DNA of 64,000 nucleotides from the NCBI RefSeq assembly GCF_002941025.1, contig NZ_PTJS01000001.1:3720001-3784000 (forward strand). Direction: 5' to 3'. How positions within the stretch are numbered: position 1 is the first letter of the stretch; the number at the start of each line of letters is the position of its first letter. The translations under genes were made by a program, and so were the position numbers. Source of the stretch: Streptomyces sp. QL37 (GTDB taxonomy: Bacteria; Actinomycetota; Actinomycetes; Streptomycetales; Streptomycetaceae). This document shows positions 51,899 to 59,719 of this stretch, one piece after another. The notes below the pieces were generated by a model that was not told where the DNA came from, ran no database searches, and saw only the letters and a list, made by a program, of their open reading frames with translations.

Positions 51899-52738
51899 AT
51901 GCACCGATCAGCCCCGCGACTCTCCCGCATACTCGCCTGCGCCGCCGTTCCGGTGATGCTCGTCGTCGCCGGCTGCTCGTCGGACTCCGACGACGCGAAG
52001 GGCTCCGCCTCCTCGGCGTCCCCGAGCGCGAAGAAGGCCGAGCCCACCGTCGAGCCCGCCAAGTTCACCACGCTGCCCGACGCCTGCGACTCGATCGGGA
52101 AGAAGACGATCGAGGACCTGGTTCCGAAGGCCAAGACCAAGGGCGGCACCCCGGGCAAGTCCAGCGACACCGCGAGCCGTGGCAGCTGCTCCTGGAACGG
52201 CCTGGACGACAACGGCGTCAAGGGCTCGCAGTACCGCTGGCTCGACGTCGGCTTCACCCGCTTCGACTCGGACCAGTCCCTGGGCAGCGGAGCCAAGCGC
52301 GCGACGGACGACTACACGAAGCAGGTCTCCAAGGCGCAGGCGACCGAGGGCGCCGAGAAGGCCGCGGCCAAGCCCGTCACCGGCCTCGGTGAGCAGGCCA
52401 CCTCCGTCACGTACGGCCTGAACAAGTCGAGCGAGGACTTCGAGTACGCGACGATCCTGGCCCGTACGGGGAACGTCGTCGTCAGCGTCACCTACAACGG
52501 TGCCGGGTTCGCGGGCGCCAAGACGCCCTCCGCCGCCGACATCCTCAAGGACGCCCAGAAGGCGGCCGAGGAGGCCGTCGCCGCGGTCGGCGCCGACGCC
52601 GGGGAGGGGAAGTCCTCCGCCTCCCCCTCCGCCAAGACATCGTCCTCCCCGTCGTCCAAGTCGTCGGAGAAGGCCTCCGCGAAGTCGCCCGCCAAGTCGT
52701 CCGCGAAGCCGTCCTCCAAGGCCGTCGACAAGTCGTGA
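51899..52738 (+). CDS. DUF3558-like secreted lipoprotein
   Basis: The 279-residue product has a signal peptide and lipobox (VVAGC), a folded region with LPDACDSIGKKTIEDLVP and GSCSWNGLDD typical of DUF3558. It ends in a low-complexity tail of serine, alanine, lysine and proline (last 60 residues, SSKSSEKASAKSPAKSSAK) that may cross the wall. It resembles the preceding gene and may have arisen by duplication. The ATG follows AAGGA. Confidence 0.82.
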   Translation: MHRSAPRLSRILACAAVPVMLVVAGCSSDSDDAKGSASSASPSAKKAEPTVEPAKFTTLPDACDSIGKKTIEDLVPKAKTKGGTPGKSSDTASRGSCSWNGLDDNGVKGSQYRWLDVGFTRFDSDQSLGSGAKRATDDYTKQVSKAQATEGAEKAAAKPVTGLGEQATSVTYGLNKSSEDFEYATILARTGNVVVSVTYNGAGFAGAKTPSAADILKDAQKAAEEAVAAVGADAGEGKSSASPSAKTSSSPSSKSSEKASAKSPAKSSAKPSSKAVDKS

Positions 52739-52920
52739 CCTGAGCCCGGCCGGGGCTTCGACTTCCCTGTCCAGAGGCACCTTGACGAAGCCCGGTACTC
52801 CCGCGAGTACCGGGCTTCGGCCCCTCCCCACGCAACACGCCCGGCCGGCATGTGCCAGGCTGTGCCCGCGCCGGGTGCCGAAGTGGAACCGGTTCATCGA
52901 AGTCGGGAGGGGATTCGCGG

Positions 52921-54264
52921 GTGGCCGCCATGCAGCTGACACGCACACACCGCGTGCTCATCGGGGTCGTCGTCGCCGGGGCCGTGCTCATCGCCGCGAT
53001 CGGCTTCGCGGGCTCGTACGCCGCCGTGCGCGAACTCGCGGAGGAGAAGGGCTTCGGGAAGTTCTCGCTCGTCTTCCCGATCGGCATCGACGCGGGCATC
53101 TGCGTCCTGCTCGCGCTGGACCTGCTGCTGACGTGGATGCGCATCCCCTTCCCGCTGCTGCGTCAGACCGCCTGGCTGCTGACCGCGGCGACGATCGCCT
53201 TCAACGGCGCCGCCGCCTGGCCCGACCCGCTGGGCACCGGCATGCACGCGGTGATCCCCGTCCTGTTCGTGGTCGCCGTCGAGGCCGCGCGGCACGCGGT
53301 GGGCCGGATCGCGGACATCACGGCCGACAAGCACATGGAGGGCGTCCGCCTCACCCGCTGGCTGCTCTCCCCCGTCCCCACCTTCAAGCTGTGGCGCCGG
53401 ATGAAGCTGTGGGAGCTGCGCAGTTACGAGCAGGTCATCAAGCTCGAACAGGACCGGCTGATCTACCAGGCCCGTCTCCAGGCCCGCTTCGGCCGCAACT
53501 GGCGGCGCAAGGCACCCGTCGAGTCGATGATGCCCCTGCGCCTGGCGAAGTACGGCGTCCCGCTCGCCGAGACCGCCCCGGCCGGCCTCGCCGCCGCGGG
53601 CATCGAGCCGGCCCTGCTGCCACCGGCCCCGGAAGCCGTGGAGACCGAGCAGCAGCACCCCCAACTCCCGTACGTCCCGCAGCCTCAGCCGCAGGAAGAA
53701 CAGCAACAGCCGTATCCGCAGCGGGACCGGTACGACCCGGCCGACCAGCAGCAGTACCCCCACGAGGACCCCGGCTCGCACGACAGCCCCTGGTTCGCGA
53801 CCTCCAGGGTCCTGGACGAGGCGTACGAGGGCGCGTACGACCCGGAGTACGACGACGGTATGGAGCCCGCCCCGGTGATGATTCCCTCGGGCGCCGGGAA
53901 CCGGACCCGCCCGCTCGGCAACGTGGGCACGATCGGCGCGTTCCCGCACCCCCGCTCACCGGAAGCGGACCCGGACGCGGACCCGGGACACCCGCAGCAT
54001 CTGGAGCCGGAGCAGGCCGTGACCCAGGAAGCCGACCCGGCCGAATGGGCCGAGACCGAGGCCCAGTTCAGCAAGCTCGCGTACGAGGCGTACGCCGAGT
54101 ACACCCACCAGCACCAGACCCACCCGAGTGCCGAGGTGCTCGACATAACGCTGTCGGACGTCCACGACGTCCACCACCCGCGCAGCGCCGCCCTGCTCCG
54201 CCGGCTGCTGCCCGGTTTCAAGCAGCGCTTCGACAACGAGATGGCCGCCGACCACATCGCGTAG
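52921..54264 (+). CDS. DUF2637 (SpdB-like) membrane protein
   Basis: The 447-residue protein has four membrane helices in the first 125 residues with the DUF2637 signature (FPIGIDAGICVLLALDLLL, ITADKHMEGVRLTRWLL). DUF2637 was first seen in SpdB spread proteins of Streptomyces conjugative plasmids but is also common on chromosomes. The remaining 300 residues are disordered, rich in glutamine, proline and acidic residues (PQPQPQEEQQQPYPQ), and end in a basic helix RRLLPGFKQRFDNE. GTG 52921 follows GGAGGGG at eight bases. Confidence 0.82.
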   Translation: MAAMQLTRTHRVLIGVVVAGAVLIAAIGFAGSYAAVRELAEEKGFGKFSLVFPIGIDAGICVLLALDLLLTWMRIPFPLLRQTAWLLTAATIAFNGAAAWPDPLGTGMHAVIPVLFVVAVEAARHAVGRIADITADKHMEGVRLTRWLLSPVPTFKLWRRMKLWELRSYEQVIKLEQDRLIYQARLQARFGRNWRRKAPVESMMPLRLAKYGVPLAETAPAGLAAAGIEPALLPPAPEAVETEQQHPQLPYVPQPQPQEEQQQPYPQRDRYDPADQQQYPHEDPGSHDSPWFATSRVLDEAYEGAYDPEYDDGMEPAPVMIPSGAGNRTRPLGNVGTIGAFPHPRSPEADPDADPGHPQHLEPEQAVTQEADPAEWAETEAQFSKLAYEAYAEYTHQHQTHPSAEVLDITLSDVHDVHHPRSAALLRRLLPGFKQRFDNEMAADHIA

Positions 54265-54277
54265 GAGGCGGACACAA

Positions 54278-54314
54278 GAGGACGGGCGGCCCGCTGAGCG
54301 GGCCGCCCGTCCTC
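54278..54314. terminator. Bidirectional terminator between DUF2637 gene and lysS
   Basis: GAGGACGGGCGGCCCGCT and its complement form an 18-base stem with a minimal turn (CTGAG) between convergent genes. Confidence 0.85.
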
Positions 54315-54326
54315 ACATCCGTGGTG

Positions 54327-56084
54327 CTACGCGCCGAGCAGCGTCCGCACCCGGTCCGCCCCGACCGCGAGGAGGAGCGTGGGCAGGCGCGGCCCGGTGT
54401 CCCGGCCGACGAGCAGCCGGTACAGCAGCGCGAAGAAGGAGCGCTGGGCGACCTTCAGCTCGGGGGTCGGCTTGGCGTCCGGTGCCAGGCCCTCCAGCAC
54501 CTTCGGCACCCCGTAGACCAGCGTGGTCAGGCCGTCCAGCGACCAGTGCGAGTCGAGCCCTTCCAGCAGCAGCCGCAGCGACTCACGGCCCTGGTCGTCC
54601 AGCGAGCCCAGCAGCTCCTTGTCCGGCTCGTCACGGACGATGGTGCGGGCCTCGGCCGGCACCTGAGTGGTGATCCAGTTCTCGGCGCGGTCGAGCCGGG
54701 GCCGTGCCTCGTCGAGCGAGGTCAGCGGGTTCTCCGGGTCGAGCTCGCTGAGGATGCGCAGCGTCTGGTCCTCCGCCCCGGCGGTGATGTCGGCGACCGA
54801 GGCAAGGGTGCGGTAGGGCAGCGGGCGGGGGGTGCTGGGCAGCTCCCCGGCGGCCGTGCCGACGGCCCGGGCGTAGGCGGCGGCGTCGGCGGGCAGCACC
54901 GTGCCGTCGGCCACCTTGCGGGCCAGCGAGTCCCACTCGTCGTACAGCCGCTGGATCTCCTGGTCGAAGGCGATCTTGAACGACTGGTTCGGCCTGCGGC
55001 GCGCGTACAGCCAGCGCAGCAGGGGCGCCTCCATGATCTTCAGCGCGTCGGCCGGGGTCGGCACGCCGCCCTTGCTGGAGGACATCTTCGCCATGCCGGA
55101 GATCCCGACGAACGCGTACATCGGCCCGATCGGCTGGACGCCGTCGAAGACCTCGCGCACGATCTGGCCGCCGACGACGAAGGAGGAGCCCGGCGAGGAG
55201 TGGTCCACGCCGCTGGGCTCGAAGATCACACCCTCGTAGGCCCAGCGCATCGGCCAGTCGACCTTCCAGACCAGCTTGCCGCGGTTGAACTCGTTGAGCC
55301 GGACCGTCTCGGCGAAGCCACAGGCCGAGCAGGTGTAGTTCAGCTCGGTCGTGTCGTCGTCGTAGGACGTGACGACGGTGAGGTCCTTCTCGCAGTTGCC
55401 GCAGTACGGCTTGTACGGGAAGTAGCCCGCCGAACCGGAGCTGCCGTCGTCCTCGTCCGCCGCGCCGGAGCCCTCGGCGGCCTCCAGCTCGGCCTCGTCG
55501 ACCTTCTTCTGCTGCGGCTTCTTGCCCTTGCCGCCCGCCGCGCCGTCCTTCTTGGTGCGGTAGCGGTCCAGGACGGCGTCGATGCCGGCCCGGTGCTTCA
55601 TCGCGTGCAGGACCTGCTCGCGGTAGGTGCCCGCGGTGTACTGCTCGGTCTGGCTGATGCCGTCGTACTCCACGCCGAGCTCGTCCAGCGCCGCGGTCAT
55701 CGCGGCCTTGAAGTGCTCGGCCCAGTTCGGGTACGCGGACCCGGCCGGGGCGGGTACGGAGGTCAGCGGCTTGCCGATGTGCTCCTGCCAGGAGTCGTCG
55801 ACGCCCTCGACGCCGTTCGGCACCTTGCGGTAGCGGTCGTAGTCGTCCCACGAGATCAGGTGGCGCACGGTGTATCCGCGGCGGCGGATCTCGTCGGCGA
55901 CCAGGTGCGGGGTCATGACCTCACGGAGGTTGCCCAGGTGGATCGGGCCCGACGGGGAGAGACCGGACGCGACGACGACCGGTTTGCCAGGCGCACGTCG
56001 CTCCGATTCGGCGATGACATCGTCCGCGAAGCGGGAGACCCAGTCGGTCTCGGTGCTGCTCTGACTCGAAGCCACGGTCGGCAC
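54327..56084 (-). CDS. lysS: Class I lysyl-tRNA synthetase
   Basis: The product (585 residues from GTG 56084) charges tRNA-Lys. It is the class I form, with the HIGH-type motif PIHLGNLREV and the KMSKS-type motif MAKMSSSKGG, plus a four-cysteine zinc site (CGNC and CSAC around residue 230). Class I LysRS is typical of actinomycetes and archaea. The start is uncertain between GTG 56084 and GTG 56075, the latter with AAGGA at ten bases. It is divergent from argS, the same pairing that I recall from S. coelicolor. Confidence 0.95.
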   Translation of the reverse strand: MPTVASSQSSTETDWVSRFADDVIAESERRAPGKPVVVASGLSPSGPIHLGNLREVMTPHLVADEIRRRGYTVRHLISWDDYDRYRKVPNGVEGVDDSWQEHIGKPLTSVPAPAGSAYPNWAEHFKAAMTAALDELGVEYDGISQTEQYTAGTYREQVLHAMKHRAGIDAVLDRYRTKKDGAAGGKGKKPQQKKVDEAELEAAEGSGAADEDDGSSGSAGYFPYKPYCGNCEKDLTVVTSYDDDTTELNYTCSACGFAETVRLNEFNRGKLVWKVDWPMRWAYEGVIFEPSGVDHSSPGSSFVVGGQIVREVFDGVQPIGPMYAFVGISGMAKMSSSKGGVPTPADALKIMEAPLLRWLYARRRPNQSFKIAFDQEIQRLYDEWDSLARKVADGTVLPADAAAYARAVGTAAGELPSTPRPLPYRTLASVADITAGAEDQTLRILSELDPENPLTSLDEARPRLDRAENWITTQVPAEARTIVRDEPDKELLGSLDDQGRESLRLLLEGLDSHWSLDGLTTLVYGVPKVLEGLAPDAKPTPELKVAQRSFFALLYRLLVGRDTGPRLPTLLLAVGADRVRTLLGA

Positions 56085-56231
56085 GTCCTTCTCTCGTGTA
56101 GGACTCGTAGGGGCGACCCCCATCAGGGGCACACCCATTCTCCCAGGTACCGCCCGCAGCGCGAAAACGGCTTTGCACCCCGTGGGATACTGGATTGATC
56201 CTTTGTCCTCTACCGAAACGGCAGCCGGCTC

Positions 56232-58001
56232 ATGGCTTCGGTCCCTTCCCTCGCTTCCACGCTCCAGCAGCAGCTGGCGGACGCCCTGACGGCAGCACTG
56301 CCGGATGCCGGCACCGCGGACCCGCTGCTGCGCCGAAGCGACCGGGCCGACTTCCAGGCCAACGGGATCCTGGCGCTCGCCAAGAAGCTCAAGGGCAACC
56401 CGCGTGAGCTGGCCTCCAAGGTCACCGCGGCTCTCCCGGCGGGTGAGCTGATCAAGGACATCGAGGTGTCCGGCCCCGGCTTCCTCAACGTCACGCTCAC
56501 CGACCGGGCGATCATCGGCACGCTCGCCGCACGGGCCGCCGACGGCGACCGGCTCGGCGTCCCGCTGAAGACCGCCCCCGGCACGACCGTGATCGACTAC
56601 GCCCAGCCGAACGTGGCCAAGGAGATGCACGTCGGCCACCTGCGGTCGGCGGTCATCGGTGACGCGATGGTCCAGATCCTGGAGTTCACCGGCGAGAACG
56701 TCGTCCGGCGCCACCACATCGGCGACTGGGGCACCCAGTTCGGCATGCTCATCCAGTACCTCTTCGAGCACCCGGACGAGCTGAAGCACGAGGGTGACAA
56801 GGCCGACGGCGAGGCGGCGATGTCGTCGCTGAACCGGGTCTACAAGGCGTCGCGGGTCCTCTTCGACTCCGACGAGGAGTTCAAGGCGCGCTCCCGTGAC
56901 CGGGTGGTGGCCCTCCAGGCCGGCGACCCGGAGACGCTGGCGCACTGGCAGCGCTTCGTCGACGAGTCGAAGATCTACTTCTACTCGGTCTTCAACAAGC
57001 TCGACATGGAGATCGACGACCCCGACATCGTCGGCGAGTCCGGTTACAACGACATGCTCGAGGAGACCTGCCGGATCCTGGAGGAGACGGGCGTCGCCGT
57101 CCGCTCCGAGGGCGCCCTGTGCGTGTTCTTCGACGACGTGAAGGGCCCCGACGGCAATCAGGTCCCGCTGATCGTGAAGAAGACCAACGGCGGCTACGGC
57201 TACGCGGCGACCGACCTCTCCGCGATCCGCGACCGGGTGCAGGACCTCAAGGCCGACACCCTCCTCTACGTCGTGGACGCCCGGCAGTCCCTGCACTTCA
57301 AGATGGTCTTCGAGACGGCCCGCCGCGCCGGCTGGCTGAACGACGACGTCAAGGCCCACCAGCTGGCCTTCGGCACGGTCCTCGGCAAGGACGGCAAGCC
57401 GTTCAAGACCCGTGAGGGCACCACCGTCCGGCTGGAGGACCTCCTCGACGAGGCCGTCGAGCGTGCCACCGCGGTGGTCCGGGAGAAGGCCGAGAAGATC
57501 GGCCTGTCCGAGGACGAGATCGTCGAGAACGGCCGGTACGTCGGCGTCGGCGCCGTGAAGTACGCCGACCTGTCGACCTCCGCCGTGCGGGACTACAAGT
57601 TCGACCTGGACCAGATGGTGTCGCTCAACGGCGACACGTCGGTGTACCTCCAGTACGCCTACGCCCGGATCCGCTCCATCCTGCGCAAGGCGGGCGACGC
57701 GAAGCCCGCCGCGCACCCGGAGCTGGACCTGGCCCCGGCCGAGCGCGCGCTGGGCCTGCACCTGGACCAGTTCGGCGCGGTCCTGGACGAGGTCGCCGAG
57801 GGGTACGAGCCGCACAAGCTGGCCGCGTATCTGTACCAGCTGGCCTCGCACCTCACCACGTTCTACGACCAGTGCCAGGTGCTCAGCGACGAGAACGCCC
57901 CGGAGGTCGTCGAGAACCGGCTGTTCCTCGTGGAGCTCACCGCCCGCACCCTGCACCAGGGCATGAAGCTGCTCGGCATCAGGACGCCCGAGCGCCTCTG
58001 A
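56232..58001 (+). CDS. argS: Arginyl-tRNA synthetase
   Basis: The 589-residue enzyme charges tRNA-Arg. It has the N-terminal additional domain, the HIGH motif in [16 protein letters not shown], the conserved [13 protein letters not shown], and a C-terminal DALR anticodon-binding domain ([17 protein letters not shown]). Like many ArgRS enzymes it lacks a canonical KMSKS. It is divergent from lysS, with a promoter region of about 150 bp, and ends in a strong hairpin. Confidence 0.97.
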   Translation: MASVPSLASTLQQQLADALTAALPDAGTADPLLRRSDRADFQANGILALAKKLKGNPRELASKVTAALPAGELIKDIEVSGPGFLNVTLTDRAIIGTLAARAADGDRLGVPLKTAPGTTVIDYAQPNVAKEMHVGHLRSAVIGDAMVQILEFTGENVVRRHHIGDWGTQFGMLIQYLFEHPDELKHEGDKADGEAAMSSLNRVYKASRVLFDSDEEFKARSRDRVVALQAGDPETLAHWQRFVDESKIYFYSVFNKLDMEIDDPDIVGESGYNDMLEETCRILEETGVAVRSEGALCVFFDDVKGPDGNQVPLIVKKTNGGYGYAATDLSAIRDRVQDLKADTLLYVVDARQSLHFKMVFETARRAGWLNDDVKAHQLAFGTVLGKDGKPFKTREGTTVRLEDLLDEAVERATAVVREKAEKIGLSEDEIVENGRYVGVGAVKYADLSTSAVRDYKFDLDQMVSLNGDTSVYLQYAYARIRSILRKAGDAKPAAHPELDLAPAERALGLHLDQFGAVLDEVAEGYEPHKLAAYLYQLASHLTTFYDQCQVLSDENAPEVVENRLFLVELTARTLHQGMKLLGIRTPERL

Positions 58002-58014
58002 CCCTTCGGCTGCC

Positions 58015-58057
58015 GCACGGGCCCGGCCGGATCACCCGATCCCGGCCGGGCCCGTGC
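58015..58057. terminator. Terminator after argS
   Basis: GCACGGGCCCGGCCGG and CCGGCCGGGCCCGTGC are perfect 16-base arms around an 11-base loop, 14 bp beyond the argS stop and before the convergent AhpD-like gene. Confidence 0.87.
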
Positions 58058-58067
58058 GCGTTCCGCC

Positions 58068-58111
58068 GGTCAGCCGAACGCGGCGGCGAGGTCAGCCGAA
58101 CGCGGCGGCGA
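58068..58111. repeat. Perfect 22-bp tandem repeat across a stop codon
   Basis: GGTCAGCCGAACGCGGCGGCGA occurs twice in tandem at 58068 and 58090. The second copy holds the stop and last codons of the AhpD-like gene, so the 3' end of the gene has been duplicated just outside the frame. Confidence 0.93.
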
Positions 58112-58577
58112 AGGCTCCGGCCTCGTAGGAGCCGCCCTTCTGGTGCGTGATCACGGCGAGCCGGTTGGCCGCGTTCATCAGGGCGACCAGGGAGATCAGC
58201 GCGGCGACCTGGTCGTCGTCGTAGTGCTTGCGCACCTGGGCCCAGGTCTCGTCGGACACACCCGGCTGGGCGTCGGCGAGCCGCGTGCCCTCCTCGGCGA
58301 GCGCCAGCGCCGCCTGCTCGGCCTCGGTGAACACGGTGGACTCGCGCCAGGCGGCGACGAGATGGAGCCGGACCGCGGTCTCCCCGGCGGCCTCCGCCTC
58401 CTTCACGTGCATGTCGATGCAGTGCCCGCAGCCGTTGATCTGGCTGACGCGCAGCGACACCAGCTCCTGCGTGGCCTTCGGAAGCGTCGACTGCTGGACC
58501 ACCAGACCCGTGCCGGCGAACCGCTTGGCGAACTTCATACCGATCTCGTTCTCGAAAAGGTTGAACCGTGCGTCCAT
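58092..58577 (-). CDS. Carboxymuconolactone decarboxylase/AhpD-like protein
   Basis: The 161-residue protein is a helical CMD-family member with the AhpD-type redox site GCGHCIDMH (C50, C53, H57). It may act as a peroxidase-linked thiol reductase. ECF41 sigma genes are typically next to such COE (carboxymuconolactone decarboxylase, oxidoreductase or epimerase) genes and activate them; the ECF41 gene is divergent here. ATG 58577 follows GAGGA at eight bases. Confidence 0.92.
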   Translation of the reverse strand: MDARFNLFENEIGMKFAKRFAGTGLVVQQSTLPKATQELVSLRVSQINGCGHCIDMHVKEAEAAGETAVRLHLVAAWRESTVFTEAEQAALALAEEGTRLADAQPGVSDETWAQVRKHYDDDQVAALISLVALMNAANRLAVITHQKGGSYEAGAFAAAFG

Positions 58578-58619
58578 GACGTCGTCCTCACTCGTGGTCG
58601 TGCACTCGGACGAACACGA

Positions 58620-58646
58620 GATGCCGCCGACACGCCCCCTGTGACG
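58620..58646 (-). promoter_or_regulatory. Candidate ECF41 promoter of the AhpD-like gene
   Basis: On the minus strand CGTCACA (58646-58640) is followed after 16 bases by CATC (58623-58620), close to the reported ECF41 pattern TGTCACA and CGTC. The expected start gives a leader of about 35 bases before ATG 58577. Confidence 0.5.
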
Positions 58647-58680
58647 GGACACCCCTGTGACCTGTATCACCGCCCGCCGA

Positions 58681-58707
58681 TGTCACGGAGTGGTGGCCGG
58701 CGGCGTC
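58681..58707 (+). promoter_or_regulatory. Candidate ECF41 autoregulatory promoter
   Basis: TGTCACG (58681-58687) and CGTC (58704-58707) are separated by 16 bases, matching the known ECF41 promoter elements, with the same spacing as the divergent site. The start would fall about 38 bases before GTG 58752. Confidence 0.65.
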
Positions 58708-58751
58708 TTGTGCGCGTGGCACCGTCGTCAGCGAACAGGCAGGAGCAGCCG

Positions 58752-59687
58752 GTGGAGAGCGAACGAGCACCCAGCGGGGACACGGCCGGACAGCTCGCCG
58801 GTGAGGGACGCCCCGACCCCGCGACCGAGACGTTCGTCGCCCACCGCAACCTGCTGTTCACCGTCGCCTACGAGATGCTCGGCTCCGCCGCCGACGCGGA
58901 GGACGCCCTCCAGGAGACCTGGCTGCGGTGGGCGGACGTCGACCTCGGCACGGTCCGGGACCCCCGGGCGTACCTCGTCCGGATCGCCACGCGGCAGGCG
59001 CTGAGCCGGCTGCGTACGCTCGGCCGCCGCAAGGAGTCCTACGTCGGCACCTGGCTGCCCGAGCCGCTGCTCACCACGCCCGACGTGGCGGACGACGTCG
59101 AGCTGGCCGACAGCGTCTCGATGGCGATGCTGCTGGTGATGGAGACGCTCACACCGGCCGAACGGGCGGTGTTCGTGCTGCGCGAGGTGTTCGCACTCGA
59201 CTACGAGGAGATCGCCGAAGCCGTGGGCAAGAGCCCCGCCGCGGTCCGCCAGACCGCCCACCGGGCACGGTCCCACGTCGCGGCGCGCCGTCCGCGAGGG
59301 ACCGTCTCCCCCGCCGAGACCCGGGGCGCGCTCGACGCGTTCAGGCGCGCCGTGGAAACGGGCGATCTACAGGGCCTCCTCGACGTCCTCGCCCCGGACG
59401 CCGTCCTCCTCGGGGACGGCGGAGGGGTCAAGCAGGCCGTCCTCCGCCCCGTCGTGGGGGCCGACAAGGTGGCCCGGCTGCTGATCGGCGGGCTCGGCAG
59501 GGCCACCGCGCTGTCGCTGCGGACGGCACACGTCAATGCCTGCCCGGCGCTGGTCGTCAGGCTCGGCGGCGCGCTCGACACCGTGGTGACGGTACGCGTC
59601 GAGGACGGCCTCATCACCGGGCTCTACGCCGTGCGCAATCCCGAGAAGCTGTCACGCATGGAGCAGGAGACCGTCCTGAGCCGCTGA
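58752..59687 (+). CDS. ECF41-family RNA polymerase sigma factor with SnoaL-like C-terminus
   Basis: The 311-residue protein has sigma region 2 (about residues 28-92) with ALQETWLRW, region 4 (about 130-185) with LDYEEIAEAVGKSPAAV, and a SnoaL/NTF2-like C-terminal domain that tunes activity. ECF41 marks are all present: WLPEP in the linker (101-105), DGGG in the C-terminal domain, and NPEKL near the end. ECF41 proteins lack a separate anti-sigma factor and activate a nearby COE gene. GTG 58752 follows AGGAG at six bases. Confidence 0.93.
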   Translation: MESERAPSGDTAGQLAGEGRPDPATETFVAHRNLLFTVAYEMLGSAADAEDALQETWLRWADVDLGTVRDPRAYLVRIATRQALSRLRTLGRRKESYVGTWLPEPLLTTPDVADDVELADSVSMAMLLVMETLTPAERAVFVLREVFALDYEEIAEAVGKSPAAVRQTAHRARSHVAARRPRGTVSPAETRGALDAFRRAVETGDLQGLLDVLAPDAVLLGDGGGVKQAVLRPVVGADKVARLLIGGLGRATALSLRTAHVNACPALVVRLGGALDTVVTVRVEDGLITGLYAVRNPEKLSRMEQETVLSR

Positions 59688-59719
59688 GCCGACGGCCGGG
59701 AAGCGCCATTGCCCGGCCG

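Noticed and set aside
52921..54264. Integrated conjugative plasmid because of the SpdB-like domain
   Set aside because: There is no tra, rep, integrase or attachment site nearby, and DUF2637 genes are common on Streptomyces chromosomes.
52500..57956. Very long open frames (over 1200 residues) antisense to lysS and argS regions
   Set aside because: They are arginine-, glycine- and alanine-rich shadows of GC-rich coding DNA. The tRNA synthetase frames carry clear motifs.
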